64,000 bases of DNA, taken from NCBI RefSeq assembly GCF_004362805.1, contig NZ_SNYF01000008.1, positions 124,001 through 188,000 of the forward strand, written 5' to 3'. Numbering within the stretch: the stretch's first letter is position 1; every line of letters starts with the position of its first letter. Positions 17,796 to 26,806 of the stretch are shown piece after piece. Under the pieces are notes generated by a model. It was not told the DNA's origin. It made no database searches and saw only the letters and a list, made by a program, of their open reading frames with translations. Both the position numbers and the translations under genes were made by a program. This DNA comes from Algoriphagus boseongensis. Lineage in GTDB: Bacteria > Bacteroidota > Bacteroidia > Cytophagales > Cyclobacteriaceae.

Positions 17796-20081
17796 CTATT
17801 CTACCGTCAAATCTACATTCATCTCACAAGAGGAATCACCTCCTACAAAGAGTTTGAAATCCCCTGGTTCAACTACCCATTCTCCAGTCGGAGTGTAAAA
17901 GCCAAGGCTTTTCTCATCTATAGTAAACTTCAGCATTTTAGATTCCCCCGGGGCTAGTTCTACTTGTTGAAATCCTTTTAATTCTCTAATCGGACGACTA
18001 GTGGAAGCTACCAGATCTCGGATATAAAGCTGCACAGTTTCTTTTCCTTTAACTCCTCCGGTATTTTTTAAAGTCACGCTCAGTTCCACATTTCCTGCAT
18101 TGCTCATTTGAGGTGCTGAAAGCTTAAGGTCGCTGTATTCAAAGGTGGTATAACTCAAACCATATCCAAAGGGATAAAGTGGCCTGTTTGGGGAATCAAT
18201 GTAATGTGACCAAAAAACCATATCCTGTCCTGGAATATCAGGACGACCAGTACTTTTTTGGTTGTAGTAAATCGGCACTTGTCCTACATTTCTTGGGAAG
18301 GTCATAGGTAACTTACCGCTTGGATTATAGTCACCATACAATACCTTGGCTATGGCATTTCCGCTTTCGCTACCCAATTGCCAAGCTTCCACAATCGCAG
18401 GAATGTTTTTAGCAGCCCAGTCGATGACTAAAGGACGTCCGTTCATCAGTACTAGGACTATATTTGGATTGACTTTGAAGATTTCCTCCAGAAGCTCCTG
18501 CTGAAGTCCGGGAAGTCCTAAATCTGTTCGACTTCTTCCTTCACCTGACTGAAATCCATTTTCGCCAAGAACCATGATCACTACTTCAGCCTGTCTTGCT
18601 GCCCGAATTGCTTCCTGAATTCCTGATCTGTCCTGCTGATTAACTTTCACTTCAGAAGCAAAATTCTGAGTGCCCTCAAAAACTAAGGGCCCTCTTTCGA
18701 AAAGGATTTGATTTTCTCCGTTTGCAGTAAGTCCTTCCAAAACCGAAACTGCAGAATTAGCTTCGACCATCCCTCTCCAACTTCCCAAGGGGCTATCCTT
18801 GTCCGCTGCAAGCTGTCCGATCAAGGCGATTTTGGTTCCACTTTTTTTCAAAGGCAAAATGCTGCCCTCATTCTTCAGCAAGACGATTGACTTTTGGGCC
18901 ATGTCCAAAACCGCATCCCTGATTTCCTTTCTTCCTGTGATTTCCTTTTCCCGCTCAGGATTGCAGTAATTGTAGGGGTCTTCAAAAAGGCCTAATTCAA
19001 ACTTCAATTTTAAAATTCTTCTGACTGCATCATCAATATCGCTTTCCTTGACTTTGCCTTCCTTAACAAGAGATACTAAATGTTCGACATACAAAACGGA
19101 CTCCATGTCCATGTCTGAGCCTGCATTAACTGCAAGTTCTGCGGCATGTTTGCCATCTTTTGCAAAGCCATGAACCATCATTTCACCAATTGAACCCCAA
19201 TCAGAGACGACAAAACCTTCAAATCCCCACTTTCCTTTTAAAATTTCTCGCTGCAAAAAGGAGTTTCCTGTTGCTGGAATACCATTCAGGATATTGAAGG
19301 AATTCATGAAAGTTTTCACGTCAGCATCTATAGCCGCCTGGAAAGGTGGAAAAATATCATTGTAAAGGGTGGAAGTACCTACATCCACCGTATTGTAATC
19401 CCTTCCAGATTCCGAAAATCCATACCCGGCAAAGTGTTTCGCTGTGGCCAGAATCGTATGAGTCTGGGATAAATCGTCCCCCTGAAATCCTTTCACTCGC
19501 TCGTAAGCGATAAGGCTTCCGAGATAAGTGTCTTCACCTGCTCCCTCCATCACTCGACCCCATCGTGCATCTCTGGAAATATCCACCATCGGGGCAAAAG
19601 TCCAGTTTATGCCAGCGGCGCTGGATTCTTTGGCTGCCATTTCAGCAGATTTTCGAATGGCTAGTAGATCCCAACTTGCCGCCTCTGCCAAAGGAATAGG
19701 GCTTAAGGTTTTAAAACCATGAATCACATCGTATCCTATTAGTAGGGGAATCCCCAAACGGGTTTCCTCTACAGCAATCCGCTGGACGGCTCGAACATTT
19801 TCTGAACCCGTAACATTAAGCATGGAACCAACTAGACCTTTCCTAAGATGGTCATACTTTTTGGCTGCATCTCCTTCCTTCGGAGCGGGACCAGTTACTT
19901 CCCAAAAACCGTTGTATTGGTTCATTTGGCCAACTTTTTCTTCCAAAGTCATCAGAGCCATTAAGGAATCAACTCGGGCATCCAAAGTGGAATCTTCAGT
20001 TGAACTGGACTTTGGTCCCTGGCATCCCAGAATTACAAGGAACATGAAGCTTGCGAGAATACTAGTACCTAGGTATTTCAT
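17796..20081 (-). CDS. Glycoside hydrolase family 3 beta-glucosidase (BglX-like) lipoprotein
   Basis: A 761-residue lipoprotein (lipobox LVILGC, Cys20). The GH3 N-terminal TIM barrel holds the nucleophile Asp294 in VVSDWGS. A C-terminal alpha/beta sandwich and an Fn3-like domain (about 660-755) follow, as in E. coli BglX. It hydrolyses terminal beta-linked glucose or xylose from oligosaccharides in the periplasm or at the surface. It shares the minus strand with the metallophosphoesterase gene but is separated from it by 138 bases, so it may have its own promoter. GH3 assignment is firm. Sugar specificity is not readable. Confidence 0.92.
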   Translation of the reverse strand: MKYLGTSILASFMFLVILGCQGPKSSSTEDSTLDARVDSLMALMTLEEKVGQMNQYNGFWEVTGPAPKEGDAAKKYDHLRKGLVGSMLNVTGSENVRAVQRIAVEETRLGIPLLIGYDVIHGFKTLSPIPLAEAASWDLLAIRKSAEMAAKESSAAGINWTFAPMVDISRDARWGRVMEGAGEDTYLGSLIAYERVKGFQGDDLSQTHTILATAKHFAGYGFSESGRDYNTVDVGTSTLYNDIFPPFQAAIDADVKTFMNSFNILNGIPATGNSFLQREILKGKWGFEGFVVSDWGSIGEMMVHGFAKDGKHAAELAVNAGSDMDMESVLYVEHLVSLVKEGKVKESDIDDAVRRILKLKFELGLFEDPYNYCNPEREKEITGRKEIRDAVLDMAQKSIVLLKNEGSILPLKKSGTKIALIGQLAADKDSPLGSWRGMVEANSAVSVLEGLTANGENQILFERGPLVFEGTQNFASEVKVNQQDRSGIQEAIRAARQAEVVIMVLGENGFQSGEGRSRTDLGLPGLQQELLEEIFKVNPNIVLVLMNGRPLVIDWAAKNIPAIVEAWQLGSESGNAIAKVLYGDYNPSGKLPMTFPRNVGQVPIYYNQKSTGRPDIPGQDMVFWSHYIDSPNRPLYPFGYGLSYTTFEYSDLKLSAPQMSNAGNVELSVTLKNTGGVKGKETVQLYIRDLVASTSRPIRELKGFQQVELAPGESKMLKFTIDEKSLGFYTPTGEWVVEPGDFKLFVGGDSSCEMNVDLTVE

Positions 20082-20219
20082 AAGACAGGACGTTTTTTTC
20101 CAAAAGGAAGAATATGGAAAATATGATGCCCTAAGGTACTTCCAGCTTGGTTAATTAGTTCTGGAATTTATTAGCTAAGGAACTGATAAAAGTCAGGTCG
20201 AATATTGGTTTCTCTTAAA

Positions 20220-21188
20220 TCAAGGAGTGTTTCCTGTTTCATCTAAAATACCCTCCATTTTAAGGTGAGTGATGACTGGTTCTTTTGCCATTCTGACAAG
20301 AGAAATATGGTCAAAAGCCATGGAATCATTTTTATTTTGACTTCCTCCGGTAGTTCCCAATATCAGATAATCCCGCCCCTTTCGAATCCTATGGGAAAAA
20401 GAATGAACATGTCCATTGATCAGGGTATAAGGTCTTTGGGCTAGAATTTCCTCTAGTTTACCAAGGCCTTTTTCATCCTCCCGCATCCAAACTGGTTTGT
20501 GCATCAATACAAAGGTCCATCGGACATTAGGGTATTTTTCAAGGACAGATTTGAAGTACTCAAATTGATCAGTTCCCATTGCGCCAAGGCTTCTTTCTGG
20601 CATTTTGAAATAGTCGGATTCTTCATAAATCCCTTCGATTTCCCCACTGATGATTTTTAGTGCTTTGTCTCGGGCTTGGTAGATTTCTTCCATTCGCTGG
20701 TCCTCATAGTCTTCCGAATCCATCATCAGGAAAAGGACATTTTCGTAGACAAAATGATAATAGCGAGGACCATAGCGCTTTTTCCAAAAATCCCGCATTT
20801 TCAGATTGGTCAAATCATGGTTTCCACCTAGGTAGAAAAATGGCATTTGAAGTTTGGCAGTACGCTGGTCAAAAAAGTCCCATTCTTTTTTTAACTGCAA
20901 TGAATCCTCGGTACCCCCATCAATCAAATCTCCGACGCTCAATACAAATGTTGGATCAAGTCGATTGAGTTGATCTACCGCCTGACTGTAAACCCCTTCT
21001 CGCTCTCCTCCATTCAAATCTGAAATAATGGCAAAGGTGAAATCCTGCTCTTCCAATTCAAAATTTTCACTAGTCCAAGGTTTTGGACCTTCGGTAATGT
21101 CATGTTCAAATTTTGGCTGAACCGGAATTGGCTGGGAACAGCCGAATCCCAGGAGGCAAATTAGGGCAACCAAGGCGAGGTTTTTCAT
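20220..21188 (-). CDS. Calcineurin-like metallophosphoesterase lipoprotein
   Basis: 322 residues with lipobox GFGC (Cys17). The five metallophosphoesterase motifs appear in order: SDLNGG (Asp57; N59 in place of the usual His), GDLIDGG (Asp87), GGNHD (Asn123, His124), MHKPVW, and NGHVHSFSH. It is a two-metal phosphoesterase facing the periplasm, possibly on phosphodiesters or sugar phosphates. The replacement of the first-motif His by Asn is unusual and may weaken one metal site. A terminator-like hairpin precedes its start by about 76 bases, which suggests separate transcription from the lipoprotein gene upstream. Confidence 0.86.
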   Translation of the reverse strand: MKNLALVALICLLGFGCSQPIPVQPKFEHDITEGPKPWTSENFELEEQDFTFAIISDLNGGEREGVYSQAVDQLNRLDPTFVLSVGDLIDGGTEDSLQLKKEWDFFDQRTAKLQMPFFYLGGNHDLTNLKMRDFWKKRYGPRYYHFVYENVLFLMMDSEDYEDQRMEEIYQARDKALKIISGEIEGIYEESDYFKMPERSLGAMGTDQFEYFKSVLEKYPNVRWTFVLMHKPVWMREDEKGLGKLEEILAQRPYTLINGHVHSFSHRIRKGRDYLILGTTGGSQNKNDSMAFDHISLVRMAKEPVITHLKMEGILDETGNTP

Positions 21189-21263
21189 GACTGATTGAAT
21201 TAGAATTTGAGGAACTCCAAGATATCCAATTATTGTGGAAAAGGATAGACTGTCCTAAAAACC

Positions 21264-21298
21264 AAAAGAGAGCAGAATCTGGAATTCTGCCCCCTTTT
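21264..21298 (-). terminator. Probable rho-independent terminator (minus strand)
   Basis: A 15-position stem with 13 pairs (21264-21278 with 21284-21298) and a 5-base loop is followed on the minus strand by a short T tract. It would end a transcript from the lipoprotein gene at 21563-22354. Confidence 0.6.
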
Positions 21299-21562
21299 GA
21301 AGATTGAAAAGTTGGTAATCACCCTTACAAAAAATAGCTTTACTTCTAGTGTTAAGTGTACTTCGGCTAAGCCTTTTTTTATCCATTTTGATTGGCAAAA
21401 GATGGTCTTGTAAAAAGCTTTTCGACTGTTTGGTTATTCGAGTATACCAAGTTCAAGCTTCCTGTCCTATGGCTATTTATCCTATGCCTACCTCATTGAT
21501 CAAACGGTTGATCGAGTGGGTCTTTGGAACATTTAAACTTGAATTTTGGGCTTATTCGTAAC
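21299..21562. other. Intergenic stretch without a convincing gene
   Basis: With the hairpin above, this completes a gap of 374 bases between two minus-strand genes. A 70-codon plus-strand frame (21349-21561) has no recognisable domain and no upstream ribosome site, and I do not call it. The stretch holds one copy of a diverged intergenic element (21441-21520). Confidence 0.5.
21441..21520. repeat. Diverged direct repeat, copy A
   Basis: Aligned without gaps to 22381-22460, 45 of 80 bases match, with 31 of 46 in the last part. The core at 21498-21513 is a perfect 6-bp inverted repeat (GATCAA, four bases, TTGATC). The two copies flank the unknown lipoprotein gene. Confidence 0.35.
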
Positions 21563-22354
21563 TCAATCCATTTTGATATTGGCATTTATTCTTGGGTTTT
21601 TGTTTTGAAGTATCGTGGTGATTTTGATTGACAGTGATTTTGAAACTGTTGCCTCTTCACAGATTGGAGTTTCTTCCCAAGTTTCTTCATCCACAATACT
21701 TCCTTTGTAAGAATCTTTAACCGTAGCTCTTAGATTTAAAACATCAGCAGTCTCTGGCTCTAATAAATAAATGATAAATCCAGGCCATAACTCAAGAGGA
21801 ACTAAAGTTGAGGTGACTTTTCCAATTAGAGTTCCGTTTCCACCTTCGCAAATATTGGAATAGAGAGGTTCAAAAATAGGCCATTGGATCCATCCCCAAT
21901 CGTCATAACCTACAACCTTCTTTACATTGGCTATTGCTTTTTTGGAATTAATGGAAAACTGGATTCTTCCGTTTGGAAGATATTTCATATCAAATTCCCC
22001 AGCAGGAACTCCAAAATCATATCCCAAATCGACTAAATTATCCCCATCTAGATCTTGATTAATGATATAATACTGTCCATAGGGCGAGGTCACCACCATA
22101 GCCCCATTTCCCTGTCCATTGATTTTCGAGTTTGGATTAGAATAAATAGTTTCTAATGCCTTTTTGTATTCTGGACTTTGGAGAAACTTTGCCATTTCTG
22201 AATGAAGTGATTTTTCCACCTTGTTTAATTCGGGATCAACTAGGGTTGTGTTCTGATCGATACTACAGCCGAAAGACAGCAAAAGGAGTATTGCGACTAA
22301 AAGGAATGACCTTCCGTTGGCAAAAGGGTTTTGGGTACTAAAAATTCGTTTCAT
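21563..22354 (-). CDS. Hypothetical lipoprotein
   Basis: About 263 residues; I do not recognise the family. The start at 22354 (MKRIFSTQ) gives a lipoprotein signal with lipobox LSFGC. An upstream in-frame ATG at 22432 would bury that signal inside the protein, so it is rejected. The mature part holds a short helical region, a segment with NSKINGQGNG, then an Asp/Gly-rich stretch (NQDLDGDNLVDLGYDFG) that resembles a calcium-binding loop, and a C-terminal beta-rich half ending in a strongly basic, Asn-rich tail. No catalytic motif is seen. It is divergent from the phosphorelay operon, which could control it; that is only a guess from position. Confidence 0.7.
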   Translation of the reverse strand: MKRIFSTQNPFANGRSFLLVAILLLLSFGCSIDQNTTLVDPELNKVEKSLHSEMAKFLQSPEYKKALETIYSNPNSKINGQGNGAMVVTSPYGQYYIINQDLDGDNLVDLGYDFGVPAGEFDMKYLPNGRIQFSINSKKAIANVKKVVGYDDWGWIQWPIFEPLYSNICEGGNGTLIGKVTSTLVPLELWPGFIIYLLEPETADVLNLRATVKDSYKGSIVDEETWEETPICEEATVSKSLSIKITTILQNKNPRINANIKMD

Positions 22355-22380
22355 ATAAAGTTTTGTTTGGTTGATGGCAA

Positions 22381-22460
22381 AGTTTATGAAGTTCGTAACA
22401 TGCTCACAAAGAGAATTTATCCTGCGAATCAAGGCTTGATCAATTGGCTGATCTAGTGGA
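22381..22460. repeat. Diverged direct repeat, copy B
   Basis: Counterpart of 21441-21520, lying just upstream of the lipoprotein start codon. Its core at 22438-22453 has 5-bp inverted arms (GATCA and TGATC). It falls where a promoter or operator for the minus-strand gene would be. Confidence 0.35.
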
Positions 22461-22624
22461 AAAATGACTTGGTTTTGCCGTTGGATTAATCGTTCATTGA
22501 AATTTCTCCCATTTCCCTAACTTTAATTAGAATCGAGAAAGGTGTGCTCTAAGTCCTCGGATTCCATTTTCTCAATTCGTCAATGGTTCATTCATCTTTT
22601 CCCAAATGATGAAGTTATTTCACC

Positions 22625-22984
22625 TTGGATTTTCCTACTTCACATATCGACCTTTCCAATGTGGAAGCCATTTCGAGGGGTGATCCTCAGCGTATGAAAA
22701 AATATATTCTGCAGTTTCAGGAGTTGATCCCGGAGCGTTTGCTCTTGCTCAAGGAAGCTCTTCAAACAAAGAATAGGGTACAGATTCGTCAGATTACCCA
22801 TAAAATGATCCCCCAATTGCAATTTTTTGGTGTGAGAGAAATCAGTGTTCCCATAAGTCGGCTAGAATATGAGTACATGAGCATGTCTATGGAGGAATTA
22901 GAGGGGATTGTATCCCATATTATTTCTACTTTGGAGAGGGCTTTGGATGAAGTTTCAAAAATTCTAAAGGAACGTTTTGACTAG
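22625..22984 (+). CDS. Hpt domain histidine phosphotransfer protein
   Basis: A stand-alone 119-residue, all-helical Hpt protein. The phospho-accepting His59 is in ITHKMIPQLQFFG, matching the HxxKG/S-type helix of the family with Lys60 next to it. It should carry phosphate between the receiver of the hybrid kinase and the LytTR regulator encoded just downstream. A TTG at 22625 is the likely start, since a stop lies 15 bases upstream in frame and the domain begins almost at once. Its end overlaps the next gene by eight bases. A separate Hpt in the same operon as a kinase lacking one supports a multistep phosphorelay. Confidence 0.85.
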   Translation: MDFPTSHIDLSNVEAISRGDPQRMKKYILQFQELIPERLLLLKEALQTKNRVQIRQITHKMIPQLQFFGVREISVPISRLEYEYMSMSMEELEGIVSHIISTLERALDEVSKILKERFD

Positions 22985-23756
22985 TAAGCGAGAAATAGCG
23001 AACCCAATACCTTGCATGATCATTGATGATGATCCATTCATTAGGGACCTTCTCACGGATAAGTTGAATCAATACTTTCCTGAAGTGAAAGTGATTGGGA
23101 CAGCAGAAAATGGAAAAGAAGGAATCAGGATTCTGAATGGGGCTAATCCTCAGCTGGTTTTTCTTGATGTTGAGATGAACGATATGACCGGTTTCGAAAT
23201 GCTGGGAAAGCTTACTCAGATCAACTTCAAGACAATTTTTATCACTTCCTATAGACATTATGCGATTAAAGCTATCCGGTTTAATGCGCTAGACTACCTA
23301 CTTAAACCCATTGATCTGGAGGAGTTGAGAAATGCCATCAGCAGATTTAAAAGCCAGAGCACATCTACCGAGTTTCAGGAATCAATTCAACAAGCTTTGG
23401 TCAATTTTGGTAATCCTAATCCCAAGGATCAAATATTATCTTTAAATACCCAAGATGGTTTATTGAGGATTCCATTAAAGGATATTGTTCACATTCAAGG
23501 TGATCGGAATTACAGCTCAATTTTTCTTAGTAAAGGGAAAAAACATGTAGTTTCAAAAACCCTATCGGATTTGGAGGAAATTTTAGCAGACAAAAACTTT
23601 TTCCGATGTCATAAATCCCACCTTGTAAATAAAACGCATATCCAATCGCAGCCAAATAGCTTTTCTATTCAATTGGCTACGGACCTAATTTTGCCAATAT
23701 CCAGGAGAAAAAGGGATGAATTTACTGTTTGGTTTAACTCACAAACATGGGATTGA
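22977..23756 (+). CDS. LytTR-type response regulator
   Basis: 259 residues. The receiver domain (about 13-130) has the acidic pocket IIDDD (residues 15-19), phospho-acceptor Asp64 in FLDVEM, and Lys in YLLKPID. The LytTR DNA-binding domain (about 155-255) shows the family pattern HIQGDRNYSSIFL and FFRCHKSHLVN. It is the probable output of the phosphorelay. The TTG at 22977 overlaps the Hpt stop; ATG 23016 is an alternative start but would remove 13 residues just before the first strand. LytTR proteins usually bind paired sites upstream of target genes, and none is assigned here. Confidence 0.9.
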   Translation: MTSKREIANPIPCMIIDDDPFIRDLLTDKLNQYFPEVKVIGTAENGKEGIRILNGANPQLVFLDVEMNDMTGFEMLGKLTQINFKTIFITSYRHYAIKAIRFNALDYLLKPIDLEELRNAISRFKSQSTSTEFQESIQQALVNFGNPNPKDQILSLNTQDGLLRIPLKDIVHIQGDRNYSSIFLSKGKKHVVSKTLSDLEEILADKNFFRCHKSHLVNKTHIQSQPNSFSIQLATDLILPISRRKRDEFTVWFNSQTWD

Positions 23757-25972
23757 TGAGGAAATGGATAGTCTTTGGAATCATTTTTTTGTGGAGTCCA
23801 TGGGTATGGGCACAGCAGTCGGGGATCCCTTTTGATGAATATGAAAGTTTGACCTCTCAATTAAATAAAGCTAAAATTCAGAATGATGTCCCCCAAGAAA
23901 TCCAAGTGCTTTGGGAGTTAATCCAACTTAGTTCTGAGACTATCAATTACAATCAGACTTACGCTTATTGTGTCGAACTTGAGAGCTTAATCATTGACCA
24001 TATTAATCTCCCTGTTGTAAAAAAAATTATTCATCCGTTTTATTCTGAAATGGGGAGATTGCTAATTGCCCTAAGTGAATACGAGAGCAGCATGGAATAT
24101 TACAAAAAAGCCATGTTCTGGGCAGAGCAGTTGGGACTTCAAGATGAAAAATACCATGATCTTGGGGCCTTTGCTTTTAATAAATTTCTAGTAGGAAAAA
24201 GGCAAGAAGCAGATTCAATTTTGAGAATCTATCTAAAAGATGCAGAAAATCTTAAAAAGCCTGAATTGATAGCCGATGCCCATTTTCGGTTTTATAATAT
24301 TTACATTGATACTCTTCCTCAGCTAGCAATTTACCATTCCCGAAAAAGTCTTGAAACAAAGGATTTAAAGGATTTTGCGCACAGGACAATTAACCTGGGC
24401 ACTTGCTTTTTCAGACTAGGAGAATCAGATAGTGCTCTTTACTATACAGAAAAAGGATTAACCTTGGCCAAAACCAATGGGTTTAAGACTCAAGAATCCA
24501 ATGCGATCATCCAAATGCGAGAGATTTATCTCATGCTCGGGGATTATAAAAAATCCTTAGAATATTTTGAGGCCTTTTACTGGTTGCAGTATGAGGCCAA
24601 TACTTTTCAGAATGGAATGAAATTGATGGTGGTTAATCAGGAAATTTTGAAAGAAAAATTGCAATTGCAAGAATCCTTGGCAGAGGTCAAAATATCAAAT
24701 CAGAGAACCTTGATTTGGATTTTTGGAATATCTGTCTTGGTGTTGGGGATTGTTTTATTTCTGTTAAACAACCGGATCAGACTAATCAATCACCAGAAAA
24801 AAAGAATTGAGGAAGAGAAAAATAGGGCAGAAGAATCTGAGCGATATGTCGAGCAGTTCCTGACCAATCTTAGCCATGAAATCCGTACACCTATGCATGC
24901 GATCTCAGGAATGATTAATGCCCTTTTGAGAAACCCTGATTCTGAATTTAAGGGAGAGTATTTGGAGGCAATGCGGATTAGCTCTGATAATTTGCTGGTT
25001 TTGCTTAACGACATTCTTGATCTCGCCAAGATTGAATCAGGGAAGATGGAGATTTCTCCAGAGCAAATGAAACCCATGCAGGTAGCTTCAGGGGTAGTTC
25101 ACTTGTTCAAGTTTAAAGCCTCAGAAAAAGGCTTGGATTTGGGTATTGAGGTTTCTGAGAATTTCCCGGAAACCATGCTGAGCGACCCATCCCGACTAAC
25201 CCAAGTCTTGATCAACTTGATTGGGAATGCAATTAAATTTACTGATTCGGGATATATCCGATTGAAATTAAGCAGGGTAGGTGACAAAGCTCGGTTTGAG
25301 GTGATTGACACGGGTATGGGTATCCCGCAGGAAAAGCTAAAAGTGATTTTTGACAGCTTTGAACAAGTAGACCAACTCCAATCCCGAAAACAGGTTGGAA
25401 CTGGTTTGGGATTGAGTATTTCAAAAAAGCTGATTGAACTTCAGGGAGGCGAAATTTGGGTGGAAAGTGAGCTTGGAAAAGGAAGCTCTTTCATTTTTGA
25501 ACTCCCGATAATAGCAGAGAAAAATTCGGCCATAGACGTCTCAAGTAAGGATGACGTTGATTCAACCAGTTTGGGAAAAAAGCTTAAAGGAATTCGAATT
25601 TTGCTCGTGGATGACGATGAGTTCAATATGATGGTAGTCCAGGATGACTTAAGTTATTTCATTCCAGAAGTTGAATTAACCATTGGGAAGAGTGGGGAAG
25701 AAGCCATCGAACTTTTCAAAACGAGACCATTTGATTTGATTTTGATGGATATCCACATGCCTGGAATGGGTGGAATTGAGGCTGCAAAGAGGATTCGTGA
25801 ACTTGAATCTTCTCAAGGCATTGAAAGAAAGATCCCAATCATAGCTTTAACGGCCAATATCGTCCAGTCTGAAATAGATAAATTTTTGGCTTCTGGAATG
25901 GAAGAATATATTCCCAAGCCCTATAAGATAGAGGAGATTCTGGTTAAGCTCAGTAGGTTTTATAAAAAGTGA
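23756..25972 (+). CDS. TPR-containing hybrid sensor histidine kinase/response regulator
   Basis: About 738 residues. A signal sequence (WVWAQ) is followed by a periplasmic TPR region (about 30-310), one membrane helix (near 320-342), a coiled coil, a HisKA domain with NLSHEIRTP (His374 in this numbering), an HATPase domain with the N box NLIGNAIKF and the G boxes DTGMGIP and GTGLGLSISK, and a C-terminal receiver with Asp665 in LILMDIHMPG. No Hpt is present in the protein; the operon supplies one. The start ATG at 23756 shares a base with the previous stop; ATG 23747 is possible. It senses an unknown periplasmic signal. Confidence 0.92.
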   Translation: MRKWIVFGIIFLWSPWVWAQQSGIPFDEYESLTSQLNKAKIQNDVPQEIQVLWELIQLSSETINYNQTYAYCVELESLIIDHINLPVVKKIIHPFYSEMGRLLIALSEYESSMEYYKKAMFWAEQLGLQDEKYHDLGAFAFNKFLVGKRQEADSILRIYLKDAENLKKPELIADAHFRFYNIYIDTLPQLAIYHSRKSLETKDLKDFAHRTINLGTCFFRLGESDSALYYTEKGLTLAKTNGFKTQESNAIIQMREIYLMLGDYKKSLEYFEAFYWLQYEANTFQNGMKLMVVNQEILKEKLQLQESLAEVKISNQRTLIWIFGISVLVLGIVLFLLNNRIRLINHQKKRIEEEKNRAEESERYVEQFLTNLSHEIRTPMHAISGMINALLRNPDSEFKGEYLEAMRISSDNLLVLLNDILDLAKIESGKMEISPEQMKPMQVASGVVHLFKFKASEKGLDLGIEVSENFPETMLSDPSRLTQVLINLIGNAIKFTDSGYIRLKLSRVGDKARFEVIDTGMGIPQEKLKVIFDSFEQVDQLQSRKQVGTGLGLSISKKLIELQGGEIWVESELGKGSSFIFELPIIAEKNSAIDVSSKDDVDSTSLGKKLKGIRILLVDDDEFNMMVVQDDLSYFIPEVELTIGKSGEEAIELFKTRPFDLILMDIHMPGMGGIEAAKRIRELESSQGIERKIPIIALTANIVQSEIDKFLASGMEEYIPKPYKIEEILVKLSRFYKK

Positions 25973-25994
25973 AAAGGAGGCGATTGCCTCCTTT
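25973..25994. terminator. Rho-independent terminator
   Basis: A perfect 9-bp G/C-rich stem (25973-25981 with 25986-25994) with a 4-base loop sits on the stop codon of the kinase gene, between it and the converging XRE gene. Flanking A and T runs allow either direction. Confidence 0.82.
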
Positions 25995-26020
25995 CAAAAT
26001 TCATTGATTTAATCAAATAC

Positions 26021-26230
26021 TCACTCCTCCGTCCTAAATTCCAAAATATCCCCAGGCTGACAATCAAGGGCTGAACAAATGGATTCAAGGGTACTAAATC
26101 GGATAGCTTTAGCTTTTCCTGTCTTTAAAATCGATAAGTTGGAAAGAGTGATGTCTACTTTCTCAGAGAGTTCATTCAATGACATTTTCCGCTTTGCCAT
26201 CATCACATCTAGGTTTACAATGATCGGCAT
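26021..26230 (-). CDS. XRE/Cro-C1 family helix-turn-helix regulator
   Basis: 69 residues, almost entirely one HTH_3 domain: MAKRKMSLNELSEKVDI, then TLSNLSILKTGKAKAIRF with the recognition helix, and LDCQPGDILEF at the end. It is the YozG-like small repressor type that usually travels with DUF2975 membrane proteins. Its start lies three bases after the DUF2975 stop, so the two are one operon. It probably regulates its own operon through the palindrome upstream of DUF2975. Confidence 0.9.
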   Translation of the reverse strand: MPIIVNLDVMMAKRKMSLNELSEKVDITLSNLSILKTGKAKAIRFSTLESICSALDCQPGDILEFRTEE

Positions 26231-26233
26231 GGC

Positions 26234-26770
26234 TTAGACAGTTAGGTCGTTTTCATTTTGTAATTCCAGCCCCTTTTTGAAAATCTGGGCGATGATAAAG
26301 ATGATTCCTGCCATCATAAAAAAGGCCTGATAATCTTCCCAATAGCCGCCTACACTCCCCAATTCATATCCTCGCTTTTCTAACCAGCGGGAGAACTCCC
26401 GGGTAAACCAGCCCAAAATCCCAATGAAAAAAGTGGAATAGCTGATTTTGAGAATTAACTCCGAGACTCCCTCACTGAAAGGCTTGACCAGATTGAGTTT
26501 GCTTTGGATTTGGATAATCAGGTAAAATACATGGGCCTTGGAAATGGAAAGGATGATCAGCAAGCTCAATATGGATTGATAGTAAATCTCATTGGATTGG
26601 TAAAGTGCGGATAGGTCCAGACCATCATATAAATTATGCGTCGCTGCCGGATTGAACCAGGCGAAGATATAATTGAAAATCAAGGCTCCGGCTTTGATGC
26701 TTAATCCGATGAATACTATCCAGGAAAAGACTTTTAGGATTTTGAAAATGGTTTCAGTTTTGGCAGACAT
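26234..26770 (-). CDS. DUF2975 family membrane protein
   Basis: 178 residues with four predicted membrane helices (about 10-35, 55-80, 100-120, 145-165). This matches DUF2975, a family of unknown biochemical role found next to a small XRE regulator, as here. The pair may form a membrane-linked signalling unit in which the membrane protein affects the repressor; that is inference from the recurrent pairing. Confidence 0.85.
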   Translation of the reverse strand: MSAKTETIFKILKVFSWIVFIGLSIKAGALIFNYIFAWFNPAATHNLYDGLDLSALYQSNEIYYQSILSLLIILSISKAHVFYLIIQIQSKLNLVKPFSEGVSELILKISYSTFFIGILGWFTREFSRWLEKRGYELGSVGGYWEDYQAFFMMAGIIFIIAQIFKKGLELQNENDLTV

Positions 26771-26806
26771 AGAGATATCGGTTAGAATTGACTTGTCAAA
26801 AATCGG

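Noticed and set aside
21349-21561. Plus-strand 70-codon frame
   Set aside because: No recognisable domain, no ribosome site and odd hydrophobic composition; it overlaps the repeat copy and ends at the convergent gene.
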